Source: Akkermansia sp.
GTDB lineage: Bacteria > Verrucomicrobiota > Verrucomicrobiia > Verrucomicrobiales > Akkermansiaceae
DNA length: 6,200 bases
Assembly: GCA_017379255.1 (NCBI GenBank)
Contig: JAFNWZ010000162.1
Span: 1 to 6,200, forward strand
Direction of reading: 5' to 3'
Part shown: positions 1 through 6,019 of the stretch, piece after piece
Position numbering within the stretch: the stretch's first letter is position 1
Layout: every line of letters begins with the position of its first letter
Translations under genes and position numbers: made by a program
Notes under the pieces: generated by a model
What the model saw: only the letters and a program-made list of their open reading frames with translations
Told to the model about the DNA's origin: nothing
Database searches by the model: none

Positions 1-14
1 CCCCTGATAAAAAC

Positions 15-40
15 AAGCTCTGAGACACATCTCAGAGCTT
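15..40 (-). terminator. Intrinsic terminator downstream of ferritin, possibly bidirectional
   Basis: A perfect stem pairs 15-24 (AAGCTCTGAG) with 31-40 (CTCAGAGCTT). One further A-T pair can close at 25/30, leaving a four-base loop. Read on the minus strand, the 3' arm is followed by GTTTTTATC, a T-run of five, which suits termination of the ferritin transcript about 75 bases past its stop codon. Read on the plus strand, the arm runs into TTTTC, so it could also end a plus-strand gene left of the window. Confidence 0.75.
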
Positions 41-51
41 TTCTGTAACCA

Positions 52-73
52 CGCAGCACCGGGAGGTGCTGCG
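52..73. other. Perfect 9-bp hairpin with GGGA loop
   Basis: Positions 52-60 (CGCAGCACC) pair perfectly with 65-73 (GGTGCTGCG) around a GGGA tetraloop. No T-run follows on either strand, so it is not a standard intrinsic terminator by itself. It lies between the ferritin stop and the terminator at 15-40, and could be a 3'-end stabilising structure of the ferritin mRNA. That role is inference. Confidence 0.5.
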
Positions 74-85
74 CTAGCTTCACAT

Positions 86-112
86 TCTGCATTCTGAAAT
101 CTGCATTCTGAA
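86..112. repeat. Short tandem direct repeat, 13-bp unit, 14-bp period
   Basis: TCTGCATTCTGAA occurs at 86-98 and again at 100-112, identical over 13 bases with one base between. A partial copy (CATTCTG) precedes it at 84-89 onward. The second copy abuts the ferritin stop codon (TAG complement at 113-115), so the repeat lies in the ferritin 3' untranslated region. The function is unknown; it may be a fragment of a longer dispersed repeat. Confidence 0.6.
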
Positions 113-613
113 CTACTCCCACACCTGCGTAGTACGCGTGGCGAGCTTCTGGTCGAGGCTCAGCAACTCATCAACGCGGGAGCCGCAGAGGGTCATGATA
201 TCCACAATCTCCTCCACCTGAAGTTCCTCTTCCACCTGCTCCTTCACGTAGTCAAACAGCAGGCACTGGGTGGCATACTCCTTTTCCTCCCGGCAGAGGG
301 TCAGCAGCTCGTGGATGGATGCCGTGATGCGTCGCTCATGCTCCAAGGCCATGCGGAACAAATCCAGCGGCTTCTCCCATTCGTACACCGGGGCATTCAC
401 CGCGGGAATGATAACGCGAGCCCGGCGGTTTTCCAGGTGGGAAACAAAACGCAGCGCGTGCCCGCATTCCTCGCGGAATTGCTCGCGCATCCAATGCCCC
501 ATGCCCGGCAGGCCATATTGCCGCAGATTGCCGGAAAAGGCGAGGTAGAGGAAAGCTGATTCAAACTCCAACTTGATTTGCTTATTGACAGCAGTAACGA
601 TTTTCGGGTTCAT
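113..613 (-). CDS. ftnA: Non-haem bacterial ferritin (FtnA type)
   Basis: This 166-residue protein has the usual length of bacterial ferritin, a cytoplasmic 24-subunit shell that oxidises Fe(II) and stores it as ferric mineral. Aligned by eye to E. coli FtnA, all ferroxidase-centre ligands are present: E16 (in KLEFES), E49 and H52 (in REECGH), E93 (in EHER), Q126 and E129 (in KEQVEEE). The conserved tyrosine is at Y23. Heme-binding bacterioferritin is less likely from this pattern. The start is fixed by an in-frame TAG 18 bases upstream; the codon lies in the palindrome ATGCATGCAT (612-621). No Shine-Dalgarno sequence is visible. Unusual for the family are four cysteines (C50, C107, C117, C143), with C50 beside the metal ligand E49. 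The gene stands alone, cut off from the upstream PEP-CTERM gene by a terminator. Confidence 0.93.
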   Translation of the reverse strand: MNPKIVTAVNKQIKLEFESAFLYLAFSGNLRQYGLPGMGHWMREQFREECGHALRFVSHLENRRARVIIPAVNAPVYEWEKPLDLFRMALEHERRITASIHELLTLCREEKEYATQCLLFDYVKEQVEEELQVEEIVDIMTLCGSRVDELLSLDQKLATRTTQVWE

Positions 614-721
614 GCATGCATCATAATTCTAACGCAGGCGCCTGAGTATCACTGTTAGCTATTTATCAGCCGCAATGCCCGTCAAATGCTTCCTGTCTCT
701 GCCTCCCACAGAAAACAAACA

Positions 722-749
722 TGCCGCGCCCATTGCAATGAGCGCGGCA
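722..749 (-). terminator. Intrinsic terminator of the PEP-CTERM gene
   Basis: TGCCGCGC (722-729) pairs perfectly with GCGCGGCA (742-749). The loop contains the self-complementary CATTGCAATG (731-740), so the whole element is nearly palindromic. On the minus strand the stem is followed by the T-rich TGTTTGTTTTCTG. It sits 24 bases beyond the PEP-CTERM stop (TAA complement, 773-775) and should isolate that transcript from the ferritin gene downstream. Confidence 0.8.
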
Positions 750-772
750 GGAATTTGTTGAAATGCAGAGTT

Positions 773-2503
773 TTACTTGCGACGGCGGCGGGCACACAGG
801 CCAGCCAGAGCCAGCAGGCTCAGGGTTGCCGTGGCCGGCTCAGGCACCGTTACAGTGGTAATGCTGCCGGAATACAGCGGAGCGCTCTCCCCTGCACCGT
901 AACCAGCCTGCTGCTCGGTCCCCTCTTCATTCAGCCAGGTAACGGTCGTCTTGGCTGCGATTTCCTGAGAAGCAGCAGCCAGCAGGGTTTCATTGGCAGC
1001 AGCCAGCGTGAACAGCTGAGAACCTTCTTCGTAGATTTCGCCCTCTGCCAGTTCCACAATGAACTGCGTTCCCTCACCCACGGTGAAGGTCTGGCCATCC
1101 ACCTCTACGCCATCTGTACCCAGCATGACGGTAGCCCCCTGCTGAATGTAAACCGTGAGGGCTTCCGTTGCGCTGCCGAACAGGGACAAGGTGGAGGATA
1201 CCGTACCCAGGCTTACCGACCCGGTGAAGGTTACTGTGCCATTCAGATACACCGTGCCGCTTGTGGCGGTCAGGCCGCCAGCCACTGCGCCGTTTTCCAT
1301 GGTGAACGTACCGCCGTTGAGCTCAATATCAAGAGCGATGACACCGGAGTTATTAAGTTCAGCGCCTTCATTAATAACCAGAAGCGGATTCTGGCCTTCG
1401 CCCGCATAGTTGCTGTGGGCAACAATGGAAGAGCCGCTGCCAACCGAAATCACGCTGCCGTTGTATGCCGTTACCTTACCCAATTCAGCCTTGGCGCCGG
1501 CAGAAAGTGTCATTTCCGTGGTAGAAGCCACACCCTTGTAGCCCAGCTGGGTGGCACCGGCCACCTTAATGGATGACCCCTCACCACTGGCAGATATGAC
1601 GGTCCTACTCTGCGAGCCATAGCCAGTCAGCAGATGCTGCTGCACGTTGAGAGTGCCACCGTTCGTTACATTGATCGTGGTTTTGGAAGCAGAAGCTGTG
1701 CCAAAGTAGCTCCAGCTGGGAGACAGACCGCGGGTGTTATCCTTCAGCTCGGAGTCATTAATATTGACGGTAACATCTGCGAACTGCAGACAAGTTCCAG
1801 CGCTCAAAGTAGAGCCACCCTCAAGATTGATGACTGTCGGGCCGTCATAATCACCTCCGGTGTAACGGTTACCTTCGGCATCTAACGTAGCCTTCGAATA
1901 CCCCGTACCTTTAGCACCAGTACCATTCGTCATCCCGGAGTTGTAACCAGCAAAGATGAAGTGGTCGGTATGCAGGATAGAACCGTTCTTCAGGTTGATT
2001 GTTCCCTTACCGTCAGCCGTTCCCAGACTCATTGCCACAGAATAGTTGTCGGTCTTATTTTCTCCGAAGATGTGGTGGGAAACCGTTGCTCCGTCCAGTT
2101 CAAGAACGGCATTCTTACCACCAACGGAAAGGTACGGCACATAGGAAGTCAGCGGGGACTTCTGCATCGAGACGATATCACCTGTAACCTTCAGCGTACC
2201 TTCACGAACAACCAGCGGATTGTTTACCTTGATATCCTGGTCGATTTCGTATGAGCCCTGTCCCACTTTTACCACGGGCTTGGGGGAATTGTTGGCAGAG
2301 CCTGCGATAAGAGCCTGCTCAAGCAACGCTTTGTCGCCTTCTTCTGTGCTCAATGCCTCATTGGCATCAGAGCCGAAGGTGTTTTCAGAGGTAACAATGA
2401 ATGCACCTGTCATATTGGGTGCGGCAACCTCTGCATAGGAACTCGTCACGGCCATGCCGGCGAGTAACGCCACAAGCAGCGTTCTGGGTAATCTTGTTTT
2501 CAT
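773..2503 (-). CDS. Secreted beta-helix-like PEP-CTERM surface protein
   Basis: The predicted product has 576 residues. Residues 1-24 form a signal peptide: MKTRLPR, a hydrophobic core, and SSYA before a likely cleavage at A24/E25. Residues 553-576 are a PEP-CTERM tail: VPEP, a hydrophobic stretch, then RRRRK. Such tails are known to be processed by exosortase during delivery to the envelope; no exosortase gene is in view. The middle is rich in Gly, Thr, Ser, Asn and Val, in short beta-strand-like units, as in parallel beta-helix or autotransporter-passenger proteins. Related rungs recur at 168-177 (TINLKNGSIL), 224-233 (VINLEGGSTL) and 276-285 (TINVTNGGTL). I see no catalytic motif, so adhesion or a structural surface role is only a guess. 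The start at 2503 was chosen because the signal peptide begins there and a promoter candidate lies at 2564-2592. An in-frame start at 2551 would put 16 unlikely residues before it. Confidence 0.88.
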   Translation of the reverse strand: MKTRLPRTLLVALLAGMAVTSSYAEVAAPNMTGAFIVTSENTFGSDANEALSTEEGDKALLEQALIAGSANNSPKPVVKVGQGSYEIDQDIKVNNPLVVREGTLKVTGDIVSMQKSPLTSYVPYLSVGGKNAVLELDGATVSHHIFGENKTDNYSVAMSLGTADGKGTINLKNGSILHTDHFIFAGYNSGMTNGTGAKGTGYSKATLDAEGNRYTGGDYDGPTVINLEGGSTLSAGTCLQFADVTVNINDSELKDNTRGLSPSWSYFGTASASKTTINVTNGGTLNVQQHLLTGYGSQSRTVISASGEGSSIKVAGATQLGYKGVASTTEMTLSAGAKAELGKVTAYNGSVISVGSGSSIVAHSNYAGEGQNPLLVINEGAELNNSGVIALDIELNGGTFTMENGAVAGGLTATSGTVYLNGTVTFTGSVSLGTVSSTLSLFGSATEALTVYIQQGATVMLGTDGVEVDGQTFTVGEGTQFIVELAEGEIYEEGSQLFTLAAANETLLAAASQEIAAKTTVTWLNEEGTEQQAGYGAGESAPLYSGSITTVTVPEPATATLSLLALAGLCARRRRK

Positions 2504-2563
2504 GTTGTTTATGTCGGAAATTCCTGGAGTTAATATGTAACGCGGGCTCACGCCAGCGGCGAC

Positions 2564-2592
2564 ATTCTATCATATTTTGTGCGCGATGTACA
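2564..2592 (-). promoter_or_regulatory. Candidate sigma-70-type promoter for the PEP-CTERM gene
   Basis: On the minus strand, TGTACA (2592-2587) and TAGAAT (2569-2564) are separated by exactly 17 bases. They match the -35 and -10 consensus at four and five of six positions. Transcription would start near 2557, giving a 5' leader of roughly 50 bases before the ATG at 2503. An overlapping TATGAT lies a few bases upstream and is an alternative -10 box. Confidence 0.42.
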
Positions 2593-2727
2593 GAAAAAAA
2601 ACTTCACAACATACTGAATTTATATCTGTAAGAGCAAATTAAAACCCTACCACATTACAAGAGGTTTGGTTAAGTTTTTGTACTATTTTATTTCTTATCA
2701 ATAAGTTGCAATGCCATCGCAACACAA

Positions 2728-2761
2728 AAACCTGCCGCACTCTCCGGGGTGCGGCAGGTTT
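2728..2761. terminator. Strong terminator-like hairpin with no obvious parent gene
   Basis: AAACCTGCCGCAC (2728-2740) pairs perfectly with GTGCGGCAGGTTT (2749-2761) across an 8-base loop. On the minus strand the stem leads into TTTTTGTGTT, the better T-tract; on the plus strand it leads into TTTGTATTTG. Both flanking genes point away from it, so it terminates no visible gene. It could end a small RNA, act in the leader of the plus-strand operon, block readthrough, or be left over from a lost gene. Confidence 0.7.
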
Positions 2762-2856
2762 GTATTTGCCCCCTCCCTGGCAAGCAGCAGGCGCTTTCTC
2801 ATTAAGACAAGTTGGTGGCTTGCACCAGCTGGAGCACCGTGGCAGAATAGGGCGTT

Positions 2857-4011
2857 GTGACACTCCGGCGGCAGAATCCATACGGGCGGGTGCTACTCTG
2901 CGTAGCGCTTTCTGTGCTGCTGCACGCGGGGCTGGCTCTCCTGATTCTGCTGATGCCGCCGCAGGAACACCTTAACCGCCTCCAGACCGCCCACCGGGCC
3001 AGGGCCATACAGGTGGTGCGCACAGCCGCACGGCAGCAGGCGGATGCCACGCACCCACAACTCCCCCCGGCGCCGGAGAAGCCAGAAACACCCCACACGA
3101 AGCACCCGACGGTCAAGACCAGTACCGATACGCCACAGGCTGTGCCTGACCAGCCGGAATACGAAGGCATGCGCAACACGCGCGCCGCCAGCTCGCCGGA
3201 TGCCCGCCACCGCGCCAGCGCCGCTCATGCCCCGGCCATGGATGGTGAGGAAAAGGACGAACTGGTCACCTTTGACCAGGAGCGGCAGGAAGGCGACCTG
3301 GAACACGAGGGCAAAGCACAGCAGCAACAGCCTTCCCCACCAGCCCCCGCGCCTGCCGGGGAGCTGCCGGAGGTGCATGACTCCGCCCAGCCCCAGGGCC
3401 AGGATGCGGCCGATGCCCAGGCAGACGCCACCCAGGCGCTCACACTCACAGACGACACCAGCGGCCAGCTGAAGCTGGAGGACGCAGAAACGGGACGCGT
3501 CGAACAGGAACAGCTGAGTGCCCGCCGCGGGATACCAGGCGGTATGGAAGAAGACACCACCGCCAGAGCAGAGAGCCCCCGCGTGTTCTACGACCCGAGC
3601 CTGGCCGAATGGGCGCAGCCCCAGAAACCCGGTTTCCGTACCCACGAACGCCGCAGCCGCAGCAGCGGGCGCTTCGTTTTCGGGCAGGGAGCAGCGCTGA
3701 ATGTCGTTTCCACACCGCGCGGCGCATACGAAGCGCTGGTCTACCGCCGCGTGGCGCATTTCTGGTATATGGCGTGCGACGACCACCGGGGCGACATCAT
3801 CCCCGGCAAAATCACCATCAGCCTGCGAATCGACAAACGCGGGCGCATCGACAGCATGGCGCTCATCCGGCGCAGTGGCGCAAGCGTCAGCCAGCAGTCA
3901 TTCACCTTCAAAGCCATCCGCCGCGCCACCCTGCCCCCCATGCCGCCGGAGGTGCAGGCAGATGTCATCGGCAAGCTCATGGAACTCATCTTCGAATTCA
4001 ACTTTGACTAA
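2857..4011 (+). CDS. TonB/TolA-type energy transducer
   Basis: The 384-residue product has the TonB-family plan: a short cytoplasmic start, one membrane helix (about 12-33), a long hydrophilic periplasmic linker (34-270) and a C-terminal TonB-like domain (about 285-384). The helix carries S19 and H23 in SVLLH, the SxxxH motif shared by TonB and TolA and needed for coupling to the ExbB-ExbD or TolQ-TolR motor. The C-terminal domain shows an amphipathic helix (YEALVYRRVAHFWY), strand GKITISLRID from 317, SGAS at 340-343, and a final strand ending EFNFD. The linker is Pro/Ala/Gln-rich and strongly acidic near 129-240, unlike the Pro-Lys/Pro-Glu runs of classical TonB. The GTG at 2857 is the first start after an in-frame TAG at 2848; AGGG at 2849-2852 is a weak ribosome site. 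Family membership is firm; Ton versus Tol role is not, so I give no symbol. Confidence 0.85.
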   Translation: MTLRRQNPYGRVLLCVALSVLLHAGLALLILLMPPQEHLNRLQTAHRARAIQVVRTAARQQADATHPQLPPAPEKPETPHTKHPTVKTSTDTPQAVPDQPEYEGMRNTRAASSPDARHRASAAHAPAMDGEEKDELVTFDQERQEGDLEHEGKAQQQQPSPPAPAPAGELPEVHDSAQPQGQDAADAQADATQALTLTDDTSGQLKLEDAETGRVEQEQLSARRGIPGGMEEDTTARAESPRVFYDPSLAEWAQPQKPGFRTHERRSRSSGRFVFGQGAALNVVSTPRGAYEALVYRRVAHFWYMACDDHRGDIIPGKITISLRIDKRGRIDSMALIRRSGASVSQQSFTFKAIRRATLPPMPPEVQADVIGKLMELIFEFNFD

Positions 4012-4032
4012 TCAACCGCAAAAACAACCAAT

Positions 4033-4626
4033 ATGAACGAAACCATCCGCCAATTCTCTGCTGCCTGCCACCCCTTCGGCCTGCCCCTGCTGGCCTGCTC
4101 GGTCATCATGCTGGCAGCCATTCTCTACCACCTGCTCTATGCGCGGCGGCACAAATGCCTGGCACAGCTGGAATCAGTGAGTGCAGGTACCGCCTCAGCC
4201 GCTGCCGTGCGGGAAGGCTTCAAGCATGATGAGCTGGTGGGCGTACTGGCATTCATTCAGGGCTCCCCCGCCTCCCCCTCCCTGGAGCAGCAGGTGGAAG
4301 CGCGCCTGCGCTGCATCATCGACCGCCAGCGCGCCGGCATGACCACCATCAGCGTCATCACCACCATTGCCCCCATGCTCGGCATTCTGGGCACCGCCTG
4401 GGGGCTGGTGGATATCTTCGGCGTATTCGGTGCACCCGATGCGCATGACGGCATTGCCCTGGGGATTTCCAAAGCGCTCTACACCACCATATTCGGACTG
4501 GCCATAGCCGTGCCGGGCACGATAGCGCTCAGCTGCTTTGAGCGGGCGCTGGAGCGCCGCGCCGCGCGCATCAACAAGTGCTTTACCGATATCCTTGCCA
4601 ACCACCGCAACGCCTCACGCGCATGA
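4033..4626 (+). CDS. exbB: ExbB/TolQ/MotA-family proton channel subunit
   Basis: This 197-residue inner-membrane protein has the three-helix layout of ExbB/TolQ: helix 1 about 15-37, helix 2 about 103-129, helix 3 about 149-168. The family hallmarks are present: APMLGILGTAWGLVDIF in helix 2 (113-129) and ALYTTIFGLAIAVP in helix 3 (148-161). Their threonines (T121, T151/T152) occupy the positions that line the proton path in characterised homologues. It is shorter than E. coli ExbB (244) or TolQ (230), mostly from a reduced cytoplasmic part. It starts 21 bases after the transducer gene and overlaps the next gene by four bases, so all three are surely one operon. The leader before the ATG is A-rich (CAAAAACAACCAAT) with no Shine-Dalgarno site. 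TolQ is the alternative name; family confidence is high, subtype low. Confidence 0.9.
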   Translation: MNETIRQFSAACHPFGLPLLACSVIMLAAILYHLLYARRHKCLAQLESVSAGTASAAAVREGFKHDELVGVLAFIQGSPASPSLEQQVEARLRCIIDRQRAGMTTISVITTIAPMLGILGTAWGLVDIFGVFGAPDAHDGIALGISKALYTTIFGLAIAVPGTIALSCFERALERRAARINKCFTDILANHRNASRA

Positions 4627-5039
4627 AACTCTACGAACGCCGGTTCGGGCAGCAGGGGATTCCCCTCGTCCCCATGCTCGACATCCTCACCATCCTGCTT
4701 ATCTTCTTCATTGTGCACACCGAGTTCAAGCGCCAGGTGAGCGTGCTGAAACTCGATGTACCACAGACGCACCACCTTGCCGGCACGCAGGGTGATAAGG
4801 ACAGCATTCTGCTGGAGGTGGGGGATGACGGCAGCATCGCTTTCAACGGCAGGCTCATTCCCGCAGAGCAGCTCACCGGCGCCGTGCGCGGGCTGCTGCA
4901 GCAGAACCCGCAGGCACGCATCCAGGTATCAGCCGCGGGCGGGGCTTCCCTGGCCCGCTTTGTGGAGGTGCTCGACACCCTCACGGCAGCCGGGCTGGAG
5001 GTGGAGGAAGTGCCGGTGCGCATTGACTACGCACCGTAA
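4623..5039 (+). CDS. exbD: ExbD/TolR-family biopolymer transport protein
   Basis: This 138-residue protein has a short cytoplasmic start, one membrane helix (about 18-36) and a periplasmic domain (about 37-138). D20 in VPMLDILTILLIFF is the conserved membrane aspartate of ExbD/TolR that is protonated during motor action. The periplasmic segment ILLEVGDDGSIAFNGRLI (about 62-79) fits the family's strand-turn-strand. The start at 4623 gives the normal family length and an ATGA overlap with the exbB stop, typical of translational coupling. An in-frame GTG at 4578 would add 15 unrelated residues inside exbB. No Shine-Dalgarno sequence precedes the ATG, which supports coupling. It should form the stator with ExbB and power the upstream transducer. 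The stop is 42 bases from the stop of the convergent protease gene. Confidence 0.9.
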   Translation: MKLYERRFGQQGIPLVPMLDILTILLIFFIVHTEFKRQVSVLKLDVPQTHHLAGTQGDKDSILLEVGDDGSIAFNGRLIPAEQLTGAVRGLLQQNPQARIQVSAAGGASLARFVEVLDTLTAAGLEVEEVPVRIDYAP

Positions 5040-5081
5040 CAGGCAAGTGGTTCACCGCACAGGAGGGCTGGCGCCCCCCTC

Positions 5082-5963
5082 TCATCTGGCCAGCAGGAAA
5101 ATACCGCCGGGGGTATCAGCAGCAGGCAGGTGCACGAGCACCGAATGGCGCAGCGCATCCATGCCGAGCATAGTCAGTTCCTCGCTGGAGCAGAGCAAAG
5201 GAGTCACCCCTTTCAGCGCCACACCGGGAGCCACGGTCAAATCACCCGGCTTCCCCTCCACCAGCTGCTGGCGTTCTGCCGCATTCACATCGCCAATCTG
5301 GGCAGTAATCTCACCAGCTGCGCCGGGAGCCCAATCCGCCGTGCGCACACGGGTCACCGTGCTGCCTGTATCCAGCAGCAGGCTGATTTCCCGGCCCGCG
5401 CAGGAAAGCTGCCAGTGAACACGGCCGCTCGGCTCTGCCACGCAGGGAACAGGCACCAGCGCGGCATCTGCGGGGGAGCCCCAGTAAAACTCATTCTTGC
5501 GGAAATCAAAGGTAAAAGGCAGGAACTTCAGAAAATCCATGCCGATGATACCGTCCACCGGCTCTGCCAGCATGCTGCGCACCGCGCCGAGGTTCAGCAC
5601 CATCATCGGGTGCATGGGCGCTTCACCCGGCCCCACCTGCATGGGTGCCACCAGCAGCCGGGGACGCTGGTTGGCATTTCCCCTGAACTGCATTTTTGAA
5701 GTATCCACCCACTGCACCTCACCCAGCTTTGCCACACTCTCCTCATGCAGCACGGTGTGCGTGGCGCCGGTATCCAGCATCATGCGCATGGGCACGCCAT
5801 TGATGAGCGCCGTCACCAGTACCTGCCCGCAGCGTGCATCGCGGCTCATGCCCATGATATCCACCGGCGCAGGCTGCACCACACCCGCATTCTCCGGCTC
5901 AGCAACCACCGGCATGGCCACCAGCCCCGCCATTAACCCAATTAACAGACTTTTCAAATGCAT
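5082..5963 (-). CDS. Secreted two-lobed retropepsin-like aspartic protease
   Basis: The product has 293 residues. Residues 1-21 are a signal peptide (MHLKSLL..., hydrophobic core, PVVA before E22), so it acts outside the cytoplasm. Two retropepsin-like units follow. The first has LDTGAT (D64-T65-G66) and GIIGMDFL (138-145); the second has LDTGST (D198-T199-G200) and MLGMDAL (265-271). In aspartic proteases the DTG aspartates supply the catalytic pair, and the later hydrophobic-hydrophobic-Gly element packs against them. Two units in one chain suggest an internal pepsin-like pseudo-dimer, rather than the homodimer formed by single-unit retropepsins. Four cysteines (C45, C174, C188, C258) could form disulfides. 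The start at 5963 is chosen because the signal peptide begins there; an in-frame start at 6047 lies upstream of the probable promoter. No Shine-Dalgarno site is visible. The substrate is unknown, and so is any link to the convergent ExbB-ExbD operon. Confidence 0.87.
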   Translation of the reverse strand: MHLKSLLIGLMAGLVAMPVVAEPENAGVVQPAPVDIMGMSRDARCGQVLVTALINGVPMRMMLDTGATHTVLHEESVAKLGEVQWVDTSKMQFRGNANQRPRLLVAPMQVGPGEAPMHPMMVLNLGAVRSMLAEPVDGIIGMDFLKFLPFTFDFRKNEFYWGSPADAALVPVPCVAEPSGRVHWQLSCAGREISLLLDTGSTVTRVRTADWAPGAAGEITAQIGDVNAAERQQLVEGKPGDLTVAPGVALKGVTPLLCSSEELTMLGMDALRHSVLVHLPAADTPGGIFLLAR

Positions 5964-5984
5964 GACAACGAAAGGATTTTTTCT

Positions 5985-6006
5985 GAGGGCATCATAACAA
6001 GCCCTC
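5985..6006. promoter_or_regulatory. Inverted repeat enclosing the protease -10 box
   Basis: GAGGGC (5985-5990) and GCCCTC (6001-6006) are exact inverted copies separated by 10 bases. The enclosed 10 bases contain the candidate -10 hexamer of the protease promoter. This placement suits an operator at which a dimeric regulator would block RNA polymerase, but no regulator gene is in view and chance is possible. Confidence 0.35.
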
Positions 6007-6019
6007 TCCCATAATGCAA
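5991..6019 (-). promoter_or_regulatory. Candidate sigma-70-type promoter for the aspartic protease gene
   Basis: On the minus strand TTGCAT (6019-6014) and TATGAT (5996-5991) are 17 bases apart. The -10 box matches five of six consensus bases; the -35 box matches only the leading TTG. Transcription would start near 5984, about 21 bases before the ATG at 5963. This supports that start and excludes the longer reading frame from 6047. Confidence 0.5.

Larger units (their letters stand above)
2504..2856. other. Divergent intergenic region between PEP-CTERM gene and TonB-type operon
   Basis: This 353-base gap separates two divergent genes. Its left part is AT-rich (about 2565-2705) and contains the PEP-CTERM promoter candidate. 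A small hairpin pairs GTTGC (2705-2709) with GCAAC (2719-2723). A strong 13-bp terminator-like hairpin follows at 2728-2761. The remaining 95 bases before the GTG at 2857 are GC-rich. I found no convincing promoter for the operon: a TTGCAC (2820) and CAGAAT (2843) pair is weak. I see no protein-coding gene here. Confidence 0.6.

Noticed and set aside
86..112. CRISPR-like array
   Set aside because: There are only two full 13-base copies one base apart, with no spacers.
642..680. Possible ferritin promoter: TTGAC-containing -35, or TTGCGG with GATACT
   Set aside because: No -10 box at a 16-18 base spacing is better than a poor match, and GATACT needs a 19-base spacer. Other TAGAAT and TATGAT boxes near 620-631 would give an almost leaderless mRNA without a -35 box.
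686..1576. Long plus-strand open frame (296 codons) antisense to the PEP-CTERM gene
   Set aside because: It crosses the terminator hairpin at 722-749, shows no domain or signal sequence, and overlaps a gene with clear secretion and sorting signals at both ends.
2639..2881. 80-codon minus-strand frame in the divergent region
   Set aside because: It runs straight through the terminator-like hairpin at 2728-2761, has no recognisable motif, and overlaps the first codons of the transducer gene.
2893..3786. Long minus-strand open frame (297 codons) antisense to the transducer gene
   Set aside because: Its composition (runs of Gly, Arg, Leu, Val, Cys) is typical of a mirror frame in GC-rich DNA. 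The plus-strand frame has clear TonB-family features.
5061..5082. GAGGG/CCCTC hairpin between the convergent exbD and protease genes as a shared terminator
   Set aside because: The stem is only five to six pairs with a nine-base loop and no T-tract on either strand, so it does not meet the standard for an intrinsic terminator.
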